This document shows positions 37,094 through 46,232 of a DNA stretch of 64,000 nt, piece after piece. The stretch is taken from the NCBI GenBank assembly GCA_009692265.1, contig SHZM01000003.1, positions 30,231-94,230 on the forward strand, read 5' to 3'. The notes below the pieces were generated by a model. It was not told where the DNA came from. It did no database searches and was given only the letters and a program-made list of their open reading frames with translations. The stretch is from Gammaproteobacteria bacterium. GTDB lineage: Bacteria > Pseudomonadota > Gammaproteobacteria > Ga0077536. The position numbers and the translations under genes were made by a program. Numbering within the stretch: the first letter of the stretch is position 1; each line of letters starts with the position of its first letter.

Positions 37094-37468
37094 ATGATGA
37101 CAGACGCTCCTAACGCCATTGATATCCTGGCGCGGCCTGGCGGCAACGATCAGGTCATTACAAAAAAAGTACTGCTAGCAGCGCTGGCGTGCGACGAAGC
37201 AGCGCGTCTAGCGCTTACGCCCAACGCCGAAACCGTCGCCGCCGTCGAAGCCAACTTCCTCGGTGCGCTTGCTATCCACAATCGCGTCGAGTTAGACGAA
37301 TGGCTTAACGCTTCGGCCTTAAGCTATGACGAATTCAAACTGGTGATGCGAGATTTCGCGGCTGTCGTGGTGGTCGAACATCACCATGCAAGCTTGCTTG
37401 GGCCGCGCATCGAACTTCACCGTCGCGTTGTTACCGCGCGTGAGCGCCGAATTTCGGCCCTAACCTAG
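37094..37468 (+). CDS. small helical protein of the RiPP locus, like the C-terminal region of TfuA
   Basis: 124 residues, no signal peptide or membrane segment. The stretch FLGALAIHNRVELDEWLNAS, LSYDEFKLVMRDFA has the same helix-turn pattern (F....GL...E...WL.AN.LS...F..L..D) as the TfuA C-terminal extension in this locus (DFRRDRGLLEAEAFGAWLNA, NEVDEASLNRLAQDD). Similar segments occur in peptide-maturation prolyl isomerases. It may therefore be a leader-peptide-binding or scaffold domain. This is inference from pattern only. It sits between the precursor and the LanB-type gene on the same strand. ATG 37094 and 37097 are both possible. Confidence 0.7.
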   Translation: MMTDAPNAIDILARPGGNDQVITKKVLLAALACDEAARLALTPNAETVAAVEANFLGALAIHNRVELDEWLNASALSYDEFKLVMRDFAAVVVVEHHHASLLGPRIELHRRVVTARERRISALT

Positions 37469-37523
37469 AGCAATTCGATCTCAAGCAATTTACCGCGTTC
37501 GTACCGGTTCGAGTTGATTTCCA

Positions 37524-39809
37524 ATGCCTAGGTGTGACAAGCCCTTTCGACTGGCGCCCCTCGGGGTCGCCCGTGCCGCGGCTTGGCCGCTCGAAGCGTT
37601 GGCCGAGTTCGGTGATCCGACACTTCGCGCGCGTGCACTAGAGGGTCTTGCCCAGCTGGATCCACCGTCTTCGTTCGTGCGCGAGTATCAACTCACCTTG
37701 GAACGCGAGCGCGGGTATTTATGGCAGCAAACCTTTGACGATTCGCTCTTTTTGAAAGGGCTGATGTTGTCGAGCCCGTCGGCGTATCTTCGGGCCACGG
37801 CTGCGGCACAAAACCGGCGCGGTCTGCGCAATCGCGCGATGCGCCTTGTTGAACACACGCTGTATCGGTATCTCGCGCGCGCCGCTGGCAGGTCTACTCC
37901 GCAGGGAGTATGGGCCGGGATTACCGACGTTCACGTTGGCGCAGTAACGAAGTTTGAGCAGGTACCGGCGAGGTGTTTATTCACGCCGGATCTACGGCCG
38001 TTTCAATCACTGCTCCGCGGGCTCGGGCAACGTGAGGCATACCGCGCACGAGTGCCCTGGTGCCTGAATCCCAGCTTGAGCATCGGGCCCGAAAATGGTT
38101 GGCGCTTTTTCCATCGCACGGCTGGGGGCCACCTCGAAGAACGTCAGCTTACGTTCGATCCAACACTCGCCCACCTTTTGATGCAACTGGAAGCCTGCGA
38201 CCCTTTGCCTCTGGCTGATCTCGTCGGCGTGCTCACTGCTCAGGATCAGCCAGCGCTCGCAGATCCGAAATCTTGTATGACAACGCTACAGCAATTGGCA
38301 GCGGGCGGGGTGATGGTGGGCGCCCTGGATCTTCCGACACAATTCGAGAGTGCCTGGGATGCCTTGACTACAGTCAGCGACCAGTTGTTGCCAGACCATC
38401 GCCGGGAATGGGATTCGTGTCTCGCGTTACTCCGCGAGCACTGTGCCACCCTCGCTGATGGTCTATGGTCAATGTCGTGCGAGGACTTTGCGACCACCCT
38501 CGCACAACCGGCGGCGGCGATCGCGACTTTGGCGCAACGACTCGGACTCAACCTATTGCCGCTCGCGGAGGGCGTCGTGCGTTGTGATCTCCGATTACCG
38601 TGGCGACTCACCATCGATCGCGCGCTTTACGCTGCCATCGAGACCGCATTGGTAGAGTATGACGTTCATTGGCAGCATGGGCACAGCGCCGCAGCGGCGC
38701 AACGTGAACTCCGTCGCCGCTGGTTTACCGATCAACTCGGCGACGGACGCTCCCTCGCCGAAGCAAGCACGCTAATCGCCGGCAACAACACACCCGCGCC
38801 CGAATGGCCCCTTTCATCGACAGTGCATGAACCAGAAGTTAAACGACGCCTAGCCGCCTGGGAAGCCTGTCTGGATTCTCCGGCGCAGGCCCTAACCTTG
38901 CGCACCACACTGACCGCTCGAACTGCCACCGCCGCACCTTTCGGATGTTGGATGGTTGGGTTAGGCGCTGCCGATACGCTACGCGCACACAGCGTAAGCG
39001 ATCTGCCGACCATTGCCAGTGCGCGCTACGGTGAAGTCCTAGATTTGACGCGATTTAATCACTGGCTGCGGGCTGCGTTCGCGAAGAGTTCCCGCGATTC
39101 TGGCATCGCGCTGATGGGGTTTCGCGCTCCGTTCGAAACCAATCCAAACGCCCTCGCAAGTCCAGCGTTGTTTAACTCCACGGTCGCGCCGTGGGCAGCG
39201 GATTTTTCGCGCTCGTTACGCGGCGCACGCCTCATTGCGCATGAACCCAGCGGCCAACCCGTAGTGCGATTCCCGAATGACGGACATGCGTGGTCGGTGC
39301 TTGCGCTTGGCACGGCTAATTTGCAAGAGAACGATGTGCTCGCCGAAGTGTTGCTATGGACCGGCTTCCGCGATTCACCCCGGCGCGCGCAACGCGCGAT
39401 CGATGTGCTGACCGCGGGAGAATTGACGACCCCACGCTTCACGCCTCGGGTGGATCTGCCGGGTGGTGTGGTGCTGTGTCCGCGCCGATCTGTGATCGCC
39501 GCCGATCTCGCCGGACTGCGCGCGCGCCGCGGCGTTGCCCGTTTTTGGTACTGGCAACAACTCGCCGCGAAATTCGACTGGCCGCCGCAGCTAGAGGTCG
39601 CCACCGACCGTGGGGGCACCTTGCTGGTGTGCCGCGATAGCCCGCTCGCGGTCGAAGCTTTGTGCAAAGGGCTGAATACGGAGATTCGTTATCTGACTGT
39701 CCAAGAAGCGCCTTCGAACGCAGGTCTACCGCTTCCCGGAAGCGGCTCACATCGAGTAGAACTCGCCTTCCCGTTCCTCCGACAATCGCGCTCAGAGAAT
39801 AAGGACTAG
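37524..39809 (+). CDS. LanB-type dehydratase, N-terminal (glutamylation) component
   Basis: A 761-residue protein like the first domain of class I lantibiotic dehydratases. Seen: SPSAYLRATAAA, YRYLARAAGRSTPQGVWAGI (residues 115-132, the R.S.TP.G..AG motif), a second similar motif TARTATAAPFGCWMVGLG near 470, RFTPRVDLPGGVVLCPRR and a closing segment with FDWPPQLEV and LLVCRDSPLAVEAL, as at the end of glutamylation domains. Such domains transfer glutamate from glutamyl-tRNA to Ser or Thr. The elimination domain normally attached at the C-terminus is absent and is encoded by the convergent gene at 41295-42122. Without it the protein could also act as a tRNA-dependent peptide ligase. The stop codon touches the start of the next gene. 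Confidence 0.82.
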   Translation: MPRCDKPFRLAPLGVARAAAWPLEALAEFGDPTLRARALEGLAQLDPPSSFVREYQLTLERERGYLWQQTFDDSLFLKGLMLSSPSAYLRATAAAQNRRGLRNRAMRLVEHTLYRYLARAAGRSTPQGVWAGITDVHVGAVTKFEQVPARCLFTPDLRPFQSLLRGLGQREAYRARVPWCLNPSLSIGPENGWRFFHRTAGGHLEERQLTFDPTLAHLLMQLEACDPLPLADLVGVLTAQDQPALADPKSCMTTLQQLAAGGVMVGALDLPTQFESAWDALTTVSDQLLPDHRREWDSCLALLREHCATLADGLWSMSCEDFATTLAQPAAAIATLAQRLGLNLLPLAEGVVRCDLRLPWRLTIDRALYAAIETALVEYDVHWQHGHSAAAAQRELRRRWFTDQLGDGRSLAEASTLIAGNNTPAPEWPLSSTVHEPEVKRRLAAWEACLDSPAQALTLRTTLTARTATAAPFGCWMVGLGAADTLRAHSVSDLPTIASARYGEVLDLTRFNHWLRAAFAKSSRDSGIALMGFRAPFETNPNALASPALFNSTVAPWAADFSRSLRGARLIAHEPSGQPVVRFPNDGHAWSVLALGTANLQENDVLAEVLLWTGFRDSPRRAQRAIDVLTAGELTTPRFTPRVDLPGGVVLCPRRSVIAADLAGLRARRGVARFWYWQQLAAKFDWPPQLEVATDRGGTLLVCRDSPLAVEALCKGLNTEIRYLTVQEAPSNAGLPLPGSGSHRVELAFPFLRQSRSENKD

Positions 39810-41261
39810 ATGCCCATGGCTAATCCCTCGTCTACTTCAAGTGCGCGCCGATGGCTAAGTGCCGACGTGGCGCTGCGACTTCAGTACCACGACGAGACGG
39901 CTTATGGAAGTACGGTTTCCGGTCGTAGCGAACTTGAAATGCATCGGCGGTTTGCGGTGCTCCATGCCTATCGCCAGAAATTCGGCCTCCAACGCTTGGT
40001 GCATGAAGCACGCGCGGTGCTTGGAAGAGTTTTCCCGGAGGCGCTCGCCGGCATCGTGGACGGCACCGGTTTATCTGAAAACTGGCTGTACCCGGCACCC
40101 ACGAAAGTGATTCCGGCCTATCTGCGTGTGGAACGCGATCTTGGCGAAGTAGTCGTACAGATCCCCTTATCGCGGTCACTCACGCGGGATCTCGCGGCGT
40201 ACCTCGGTGACTGGCAGCGCGGCGCGACTCCACCGCAATCAGGCGCGGCAATGTCGCTGTGGGAGGCGTTGGTCGCGAGCGACGCGTTAGCTAAAGCGCG
40301 CCCGCGCGCGCCTTCATCCCGGCGGACGGGAGTGACCTATGTCGGACATGCCAGCTTGGCCGTAAGCGATGGCCAGCATCAAGTGCTGATCGATCCGTTT
40401 TTATTGCCTCGTTCCGCGCGCTATTCAAACCGCTGGCAGCCACTCTCGCATGCCGCGCTCGGACGCCCGGACGCGATTTTAATTACCCATTCGCACCCGG
40501 ATCACTTCGATCTAGGCACCCTGCTCCGTATGGGTGCGGACGTCCCGATCTATGTGCCGACGGTCGCACGTGAATCGATACTCGCCATCGATATGTCGGC
40601 GCGCCTGCGCGAACTGGGGTTCAGCGCGGTGCACTGCCTCGCGCCTTGGCAGCAAATTCGGGTCGGGGCGATCGAGATACTCGCGCTACCGTTTTACGGT
40701 GAGCAGCCAACGACTCACGAGGTTCTCCATCCGGAGGTGCGTAACTGTGGCTTGACCTATGCGATCAGCGTAGGAGAACAACGTATCAGCGTGCTCGCCG
40801 ACGCGGGCTGCGACCACAGCGGCGACGTCAAAGCTCTGGCCGGTCGGTCGCGCAGCCGCGAAGGGGCCATCAATACTGTCTTCGGTGGCTATCGCGGCTT
40901 CGCTGTCTACCCCGTGCAGTACCTGTTCTCGTCGGTAAGTCGCTATCTGCCTTTTGTCCCACCGTCTCTGTGGGGCGAACGGCAGCAGATCATGTGCGAC
41001 GCCGACGCTCTACTCGATGTCGGCGAACGTTGGGGCGCGACTCGCGTGGTGCCGTACGCCGACGGTGGCGCACCCTGGTTCTGGCTGCGTGGCCTGGGTC
41101 CGCGGCTGGATTCCAAATCACCGGCCGCGTTTGCCACTGACCCGCCGCCGCGGTATGTGCAAGAAGTCGCCGCTAAGCGCGGTCACACACGCTCGGACGG
41201 ACCACTCGCGTCACCGCTCGAAGTCACGGTATTAAAGGTTGGTGAGCATTTGCCCTGCTAG
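39810..41261 (+). CDS. metallo-beta-lactamase-fold protein with a novel N-terminal domain (RiPP locus)
   Basis: 483 residues. The first 160 residues match nothing I recognise (AVLHAYRQKFGLQRLVHEAR, then LSENWLYPAPTKVIPAYLR). From about 170 an MBL fold follows: GVTYVGHASLAVSDGQHQVL, then ITHSHPDHFD with the HxHxDH metal ligands and LADAGCDHSGDV as the later aspartate region. Catalytic residues look complete, so it should bind two metal ions and hydrolyse or oxidise something. MBL proteins in peptide clusters are poorly understood. TAG of the LanB-type gene is followed directly by ATG 39810. It ends 33 bases before the convergent SpaB_C gene. Confidence 0.8.
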   Translation: MPMANPSSTSSARRWLSADVALRLQYHDETAYGSTVSGRSELEMHRRFAVLHAYRQKFGLQRLVHEARAVLGRVFPEALAGIVDGTGLSENWLYPAPTKVIPAYLRVERDLGEVVVQIPLSRSLTRDLAAYLGDWQRGATPPQSGAAMSLWEALVASDALAKARPRAPSSRRTGVTYVGHASLAVSDGQHQVLIDPFLLPRSARYSNRWQPLSHAALGRPDAILITHSHPDHFDLGTLLRMGADVPIYVPTVARESILAIDMSARLRELGFSAVHCLAPWQQIRVGAIEILALPFYGEQPTTHEVLHPEVRNCGLTYAISVGEQRISVLADAGCDHSGDVKALAGRSRSREGAINTVFGGYRGFAVYPVQYLFSSVSRYLPFVPPSLWGERQQIMCDADALLDVGERWGATRVVPYADGGAPWFWLRGLGPRLDSKSPAAFATDPPPRYVQEVAAKRGHTRSDGPLASPLEVTVLKVGEHLPC

Positions 41262-41294
41262 CGCGATCGCGTGCGAGTTGGTTTCATCTCGCTG

Positions 41295-42122
41295 CTAGCG
41301 GTGTAGTCCAGCGACCACCCCCGCGACAATCGGTGCCGAGCGCTGAGCCGGGAAGCCATGCCGATTGAAGGTGAAAAATGCGGTGGTCGCCGCGATGTCG
41401 GCCGTTGAGCAGATCGGTGACACCTCGCGTAAGGCGCGAGCGAAAAATCGGTTGCCGGCCCGATAGGCCGCAAGGATAGCGCGTTCCTCAGCACCCAATT
41501 CGGCCGCTCGACACAGGTCATCAAGCGAGGCCGGCGCACCGGCGTCGACGTGATCCTCCGCATCAAGCAGTACGTGCCGGGCGAGACTGTGCCAGGGCGC
41601 AACAACATCTCCGGCGACTTCGCGAAACAGGTCGTGAAATACCGCGGCTAGTGCCGCACCAGCCGATAAGGCGCGCTGCGCCTGCCGGTCGATTTGTTCG
41701 AAGCGATACCACAGAACGCTGTCGAGCATGAACCATGCGTGCACTAAGTTCAGTGCAGCGGCTCCGCCAAAACGCGCTACTTCCGGGTGATAGGTTCCAG
41801 CCGTACTACTCGCGATTACACCGTCGGCGACTGCCTGCTGCAACGACTGCGCGAGTGATGACAGTGCGGGCTGCGCGACCGCTGTCGCTAAGATGCGCAA
41901 GCGCACATCCGGCGGTTTGCGCATAAAAAACCAGCCGTGAACTTGGTCCGCGCCGGCGCGTGGCTCCCACCAGTCAACGACCCGCTTAAACATCTCTTGG
42001 GCACTGAGCCGTGCGTCGCCAGCGCGTCGAACAAGACCAATGTCGAACTGCACCCAACGTGCCGTTTCCAGCGGTGGGGTAAAACAGAGTTCCGGCAGTT
42101 CGTGTACCGCATGCGACGTCAT
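41295..42122 (-). CDS. SpaB_C-type (LanB elimination domain/thiopeptide-type) protein
   Basis: A 275-residue protein of the thiopeptide-type bacteriocin biosynthesis family, equivalent to the glutamate-elimination domain of LanB. Seen: ARWVQFDIGLVRRAGD, VHGWFFMRKPPDVRLRI and GTYHPEVARFGG, followed by helical sequence with LDSVLWYRFEQI. In class I lanthipeptide and thiopeptide pathways this domain removes glutamate from glutamylated Ser/Thr to give dehydroamino acids. Together with the LanB N-terminal protein it makes a split dehydratase. The gene is on the opposite strand and divergent from the flavoprotein gene, with 93 bases between the two starts, so it is transcribed apart from its partner. 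Confidence 0.8.
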   Translation of the reverse strand: MTSHAVHELPELCFTPPLETARWVQFDIGLVRRAGDARLSAQEMFKRVVDWWEPRAGADQVHGWFFMRKPPDVRLRILATAVAQPALSSLAQSLQQAVADGVIASSTAGTYHPEVARFGGAAALNLVHAWFMLDSVLWYRFEQIDRQAQRALSAGAALAAVFHDLFREVAGDVVAPWHSLARHVLLDAEDHVDAGAPASLDDLCRAAELGAEERAILAAYRAGNRFFARALREVSPICSTADIAATTAFFTFNRHGFPAQRSAPIVAGVVAGLHR

Positions 42123-42215
42123 GTGTTTCGCCTTGGCATGGAGCCCGTAGTCTAGAATGCCTATGCTCGCTGCGTACGATGGAATTGATCAACACTTTTA
42201 GGAGAGAACCGCGTC

Positions 42216-43193
42216 GTGGAGTATGACATTATCGTCGTCGGAGGAGGTCCGGCAGGCCTGAGCGCGGCAGTGCGTGCTGCCTGGGTCGCGGCACCCGCGG
42301 TGACTTACCGTGCGCGCGTCCTGGTCCTGGATGCCGGTGATGCGCCGGGCGGCTTATCGCGCTGGCAACCCCTGGTGATGAATTCTCCAGGCGTGGTGTT
42401 TACCAAACGCGAACTCAAGTCAATGCTGCGTAGTTGTGATCTATTCGGCGTCGAGATTAAACAAGGACGGGTCGAAGCATTGCGGACACTCGAATCCGGC
42501 GGGTTTGAAGTGACGACCGCGGACGCTACTTACCAGTGCCTGGCCACCGTCATCGCGACCGGTTGCCGCCTCGGCCACCGCAACGAGCATCGACTGTTTC
42601 ATCATAATCGAGTGCTGTGGTTTCACGACAACGCAACACTCGACCAGGTGATGGAACAACTGGACGCCAACGACCGCATTAAGAGCATTTGTTTGTGTGG
42701 CTCGGAAGCGGTCGCCGCGACCCACCAGTACTTGATGAAACCACGGCGTGTAGAACTGCGCACCATCGCCGAGCCACCGTATGCCGAAGATCCCGTGCCA
42801 GGTGTTGAGCGCGGACGTTTAACCCTGATTGAAGTGGATACCGCGGCCGATCGACTGCGACTTCAGGTTGAATCGATGTACGGAGCCATCGATAACATTG
42901 AATGCGACGTGTTGATCGTGGATTTCAATGCGTATCAGAAAACCGCCAGTTCTCTCGGTTTCCTTCAGTGCGCGCCGCGCCGATTCGCGAACGGTTTTAT
43001 TTCTACCGGTCGTGACATGGGCTGCGACGTCCCGGGACTCTTTGCCGCGGGTGACGCCACCAGCACACCGTTCAGCGTCGTCAAAGCCATGAGCGAAGGA
43101 ACCGTCGCCGGCTTCGCGGCGTACGCGCACGTTTGTGCACTGCGCACCGGGACTGCGCCCAATCTCTTTCCTTTTTTTCCCTATGAGATCTAG
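42216..43193 (+). CDS. FAD/NAD(P)-dependent oxidoreductase, thioredoxin-reductase-like, of the RiPP locus
   Basis: 325 residues with two Rossmann-type parts: IIVVGGGPAGLSAAVRAAW (residues 5-23) and GLFAAGDATSTPFSVVKAMS near the C-terminus that binds FAD. It lacks the CxxC redox pair of thioredoxin reductase, so it is closer to TrxB-like flavoproteins that oxidise or reduce peptides or small molecules. AGGAGAG precedes GTG 42216. The stop is followed after three bases by the second MBL gene, so both are co-transcribed. Possible role: oxidation or reduction of residues in the modified peptide. Confidence 0.82.
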   Translation: MEYDIIVVGGGPAGLSAAVRAAWVAAPAVTYRARVLVLDAGDAPGGLSRWQPLVMNSPGVVFTKRELKSMLRSCDLFGVEIKQGRVEALRTLESGGFEVTTADATYQCLATVIATGCRLGHRNEHRLFHHNRVLWFHDNATLDQVMEQLDANDRIKSICLCGSEAVAATHQYLMKPRRVELRTIAEPPYAEDPVPGVERGRLTLIEVDTAADRLRLQVESMYGAIDNIECDVLIVDFNAYQKTASSLGFLQCAPRRFANGFISTGRDMGCDVPGLFAAGDATSTPFSVVKAMSEGTVAGFAAYAHVCALRTGTAPNLFPFFPYEI

Positions 43194-43196
43194 ACC

Positions 43197-44555
43197 ATGC
43201 GAGTGACGACCCTCGGTCATGCCAGTGTGTTGATCGAAATGGGCCAAGATAAAATCCTAATTGACCCGATCTTCGATGATGTGTTCGCGAGCGGCACCTT
43301 GTGCCTGCATCCGCCGCGCAATATCGAAGCGGATGCGCTGATCGCCGCCACCACCGTGCTCGTCATCACCCATATCCATCTTGATCATTTTCATCCGCCA
43401 ACCTTGACGCGGTTCCCGCGCAACGTGCAGATGATCATCCCGATGCACGACGCGTTGCAGGCCGCCGTCAGCGCGCTGGGCTTCACCGCCGTAACCGTGC
43501 TTGCGCCGTGGTCACGCTACGTGCTCGATGCGGGCTCCTTAGTCGCGACACCTTCCGATTTCGAGCTGGAGGAATTCGGGCTGCTGGCGATCGCGGGCGA
43601 GGAGCGTTACTGGCACATGTCCGACGCGATCGTCACGCCAGAGATTGGTCAGCGGGTGCGCGCAGAGTACGGCGCCATGTCTCTCGCCGCGGTCAAATTT
43701 CAGCCGCTGCGGACATTGATCGCCTATCAACGGGGGTTAGCCTCGACGATGCTTGACCGTGATGATTTAACCTCAACGTTCGAAGCAGCATGCGCCGCCG
43801 AACCGGCGTGTTTGTTTCCTTACTATTCGGGTTTCGCATTTCACGGCGAACATGCCTGGGCTAACCGTCATATCGCGCCCTACCAGGCCGAAGAAATCGC
43901 GGCGCTGCTGCGTCAACGGCTGGGGGACGCGAGTCGCGTGGAAACCGTAGCGCCAGGCGACGTGTTCGAGATCGCGGCGCGCGCAATCGATAAACACCCC
44001 GGTTCGAGTCCGTATGTCCGGGTGCGCGAGGCACCGCCAGTACAACCCTGGGAACCAATCGACCCGACCACGCTCGCGGGGGTGGCAGGCCCAAGTGAGT
44101 TAGTGTGGTTGACCCTGGAAGTCCGTCGTCTACTCACGAACGAAATCCATCCGTGGGTGCAAGCACATCTGGACGCCGCGACCGGCTTGTTCGACAGTTA
44201 CCGGGCGCTGCAGGCAGTTTGGCAGTGCGTGATACATCTGGGCGACGACCGCCGCCTGCATCACGGGATAGATTTTCGATCCGCGCCGCCGAGGTTGTAC
44301 CTGGACCAAGTCCTCCCAACCGCCAACGTCTTCAGCCATCTCGGCGGACGTTCGCTGCTGCAAGTGCTGCGGAGACATTCAGGGCCGGAGGTATTCTGGA
44401 TGGCCGGAGGCTATCGGATCTACGAAAAACTTCTGTATCTCGACAACGGCAAAATTCGTGCACCCGCGATGCCTGAATGGGAGTTGTACGAACGCCTGCC
44501 GGATCCACTGACCCATTACTTACGCAAGGTTCCACGGCCGGCGATCTCCGGATGA
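43197..44555 (+). CDS. second metallo-beta-lactamase-fold protein with a C-terminal extension (RiPP locus)
   Basis: 452 residues. The MBL domain is N-terminal: RVTTLGHASVLIEM, then VITHIHLDHFHPPTL with HxHxDH ligands, and later YWHMSDAIVTPE and PYYSGFAFHGEHAWANRH. The last 180 residues (GPSELVWLTLEVRRLL, YLDQVLPTANVFSHLGGRSL) form an extension I cannot assign. It differs from the other MBL protein both in domain order and in sequence, so the two are not a simple duplication. Arrangements reminiscent of CMP-N-acetylneuraminate-hydroxylase-like MBL proteins come to mind, without strong support. The gene follows the flavoprotein gene by three bases. Confidence 0.78.
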   Translation: MRVTTLGHASVLIEMGQDKILIDPIFDDVFASGTLCLHPPRNIEADALIAATTVLVITHIHLDHFHPPTLTRFPRNVQMIIPMHDALQAAVSALGFTAVTVLAPWSRYVLDAGSLVATPSDFELEEFGLLAIAGEERYWHMSDAIVTPEIGQRVRAEYGAMSLAAVKFQPLRTLIAYQRGLASTMLDRDDLTSTFEAACAAEPACLFPYYSGFAFHGEHAWANRHIAPYQAEEIAALLRQRLGDASRVETVAPGDVFEIAARAIDKHPGSSPYVRVREAPPVQPWEPIDPTTLAGVAGPSELVWLTLEVRRLLTNEIHPWVQAHLDAATGLFDSYRALQAVWQCVIHLGDDRRLHHGIDFRSAPPRLYLDQVLPTANVFSHLGGRSLLQVLRRHSGPEVFWMAGGYRIYEKLLYLDNGKIRAPAMPEWELYERLPDPLTHYLRKVPRPAISG

Positions 44556-44623
44556 GACCGCGAGGGCATCGTGCATAACAGCCTGCTCAAGGTACCCGCG
44601 CAATCGCGCCACAGGCTTGGCAA

Positions 44624-44887
44624 TTGCTGAACGCCACCGCGCGTGCCGCGCTCGTGGCGGCGCGCGAACCTTTCCGTGAAGACCAGATTCCTGCTGCGCT
44701 CCTCGGACCAGTGCGTGACTTGGTGACTTCACGCATAGTCGTCCGCTACGAGGATCGCTTCATGTCGCTGGTGACTGAACCCGCACTGGGCGCGCAATTA
44801 GTGGAACAACGTCAGCGGCAGAGGCAAAGTCAACGCGCCGAGCGTGCACGCCACTTAGCTGAAATACCGACTCTCAAATTGAGTTGA
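44624..44887 (+). CDS. possible small ORF at the end of the flavoprotein/MBL operon
   Basis: 87 codons from a TTG start. The product has a hydrophobic-charged N-terminal 55 residues (AALVAAREPFREDQIPAALL, RIVVRYEDRF) and a very basic tail (QRQRQRQSQRAERARH). No ribosome-binding site or family is recognisable, and the open frame extends upstream without a start codon. It may be real but degraded. Its end overlaps a strong hairpin. Confidence 0.35.
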   Translation: MLNATARAALVAAREPFREDQIPAALLGPVRDLVTSRIVVRYEDRFMSLVTEPALGAQLVEQRQRQRQSQRAERARHLAEIPTLKLS

Positions 44888-44895
44888 GGGTCGGT
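44866..44895. terminator. hairpin between convergent transcripts
   Basis: ACCGACTCTCAA pairs with TTGAGGGTCGGT (12 pairs, one of them G-T) around a 6-base loop. It lies between the + strand small ORF and the end of tfuA and is well placed to stop both transcripts. Confidence 0.65.
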
Positions 44896-44927
44896 CTTCC
44901 TGCCACGTTGGCGCCGGTTGCGACTCG

Positions 44928-46232
44928 TCATCTCGCTAGATGCGCCCGTGTCAGCGCAACTAAAAAATCTGTTGAATCCGCGAATCCGAGTGCCCTTGCG
45001 TGGCGCACGAGGTCACCCGCGAACGGCCCGAACTGTTGCACGTACCACGCGATCAGATCGGATTCTTGCAGACCAGCTTCCTGCGGCAACGGTGCCTCGG
45101 TCCCCAGTTCGGATGTCGCGGCGTTTTGCGCGGTCGCGGTGGTTACTAATTTTTTCCAGGCGGCATTGCTCTTGAGTTCATCGATCAATGCCTGTTCCAC
45201 CCCCCGCGCATCCGCCGCAACGAGTTCCGTCAACAACAGATCGTCCTGTGCGAGACGATTTAAGGAAGCTTCATCGACCTCGTTTGCATTTAGCCAGGCA
45301 CCGAATGCTTCGGCTTCCAACAAACCTCGATCGCGCCGAAAATCTTCGACGGCACCAATCAACGTCGCCGGCTCAACCTGCCAGTCACGCCGACGTGCCT
45401 CCGCCCGCAGGAGGTAGCGCAAAATCGCCATGCGCCAGTGGCCCGGCCCCTGCAGCTTTGCCAAGGCTGTGACGGTGCTGCTGGCGGCCTTCGTCGGCGC
45501 GCGACCGTCCACGTGATCGACGAGTCGTTCCCAAAATAGCGTACGTTCAAACACAAAATTCACCGGCGGTTGTGCACCAGCGAGCTTCAGATCGGCGTTA
45601 ACCCGAGTTAGAACAGCTATCGCATCATCACGCTTACTATTAGGTTCGTGCGCGCGCACCCATTCGGTCAGGCGCTCCATACGGGAGGGCTCGAGGCCCG
45701 CGGTGACACCGGCGTCGGTGAGTTGGGGCCAGGTCCGAGCGGAATAGAACAGCGTCTTGCCACAGGTCACGAGTACCGCCTGCTCGGCGGATTCGATAAC
45801 GCCTGCGCTAACTGCCTGGGCGAGGCCATCGCGCAAATTCACCATCGCCTCCGACAGCGCACGATAGCCGAAGGCTTCAGGCGCATGCAGCACTGCAACT
45901 TCATCATCATCGACTAATTCGCCATCGCGAAAGCGCTCGAAAATTGTGCCGACGCCGATCATGCCGAAGCTTTGAAGCTCGGCGGCACGCAGCGCCCCCA
46001 TACTCGAAGCCCCATACACGGGAAGTCCTTCGGCCAGCGCGAACAGGAGCTCCTTGTGCCACACGGCCGGAACGCGTGCGAAATAGCCGTCAATCAGCAC
46101 CACCGCAGTGGGCCGGCGACGAGCCGCTACTAACACATCCCCGGCGGCAGCAGGCGGCAGGTATTCGGCGTTCAAAATCGCCGCGGCGGTGGCGCGCGGG
46201 AGACTTGGACCGAGAAAGACGATCGGCTTCAT
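44928..46232 (-). CDS. tfuA: TfuA-family YcaO partner protein
   Basis: 434 residues from ATG 46232. The TfuA core is at the N-terminus: KPIVFLGPSLPRATA, VVLIDGYFARVPAVWHKELL, VYGASSMGALRAAEL, GMIGVGTIFERFRDGELVDD and DEVAVLHAPEAFGYRALSEA. About 250 residues of C-terminal extension follow, unlike the usual shorter TfuA proteins. In known systems TfuA delivers sulfide to YcaO so that a backbone thioamide is formed. The start codon overlaps the ycaO stop (ATGA at 46229-46232), so the two are translationally coupled. A TTG at 46238 is possible but gives no better N-terminus. The extension contains a helical segment also found in the small protein at 37094. Confidence 0.88.
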   Translation of the reverse strand: MKPIVFLGPSLPRATAAAILNAEYLPPAAAGDVLVAARRRPTAVVLIDGYFARVPAVWHKELLFALAEGLPVYGASSMGALRAAELQSFGMIGVGTIFERFRDGELVDDDEVAVLHAPEAFGYRALSEAMVNLRDGLAQAVSAGVIESAEQAVLVTCGKTLFYSARTWPQLTDAGVTAGLEPSRMERLTEWVRAHEPNSKRDDAIAVLTRVNADLKLAGAQPPVNFVFERTLFWERLVDHVDGRAPTKAASSTVTALAKLQGPGHWRMAILRYLLRAEARRRDWQVEPATLIGAVEDFRRDRGLLEAEAFGAWLNANEVDEASLNRLAQDDLLLTELVAADARGVEQALIDELKSNAAWKKLVTTATAQNAATSELGTEAPLPQEAGLQESDLIAWYVQQFGPFAGDLVRHARALGFADSTDFLVALTRAHLAR

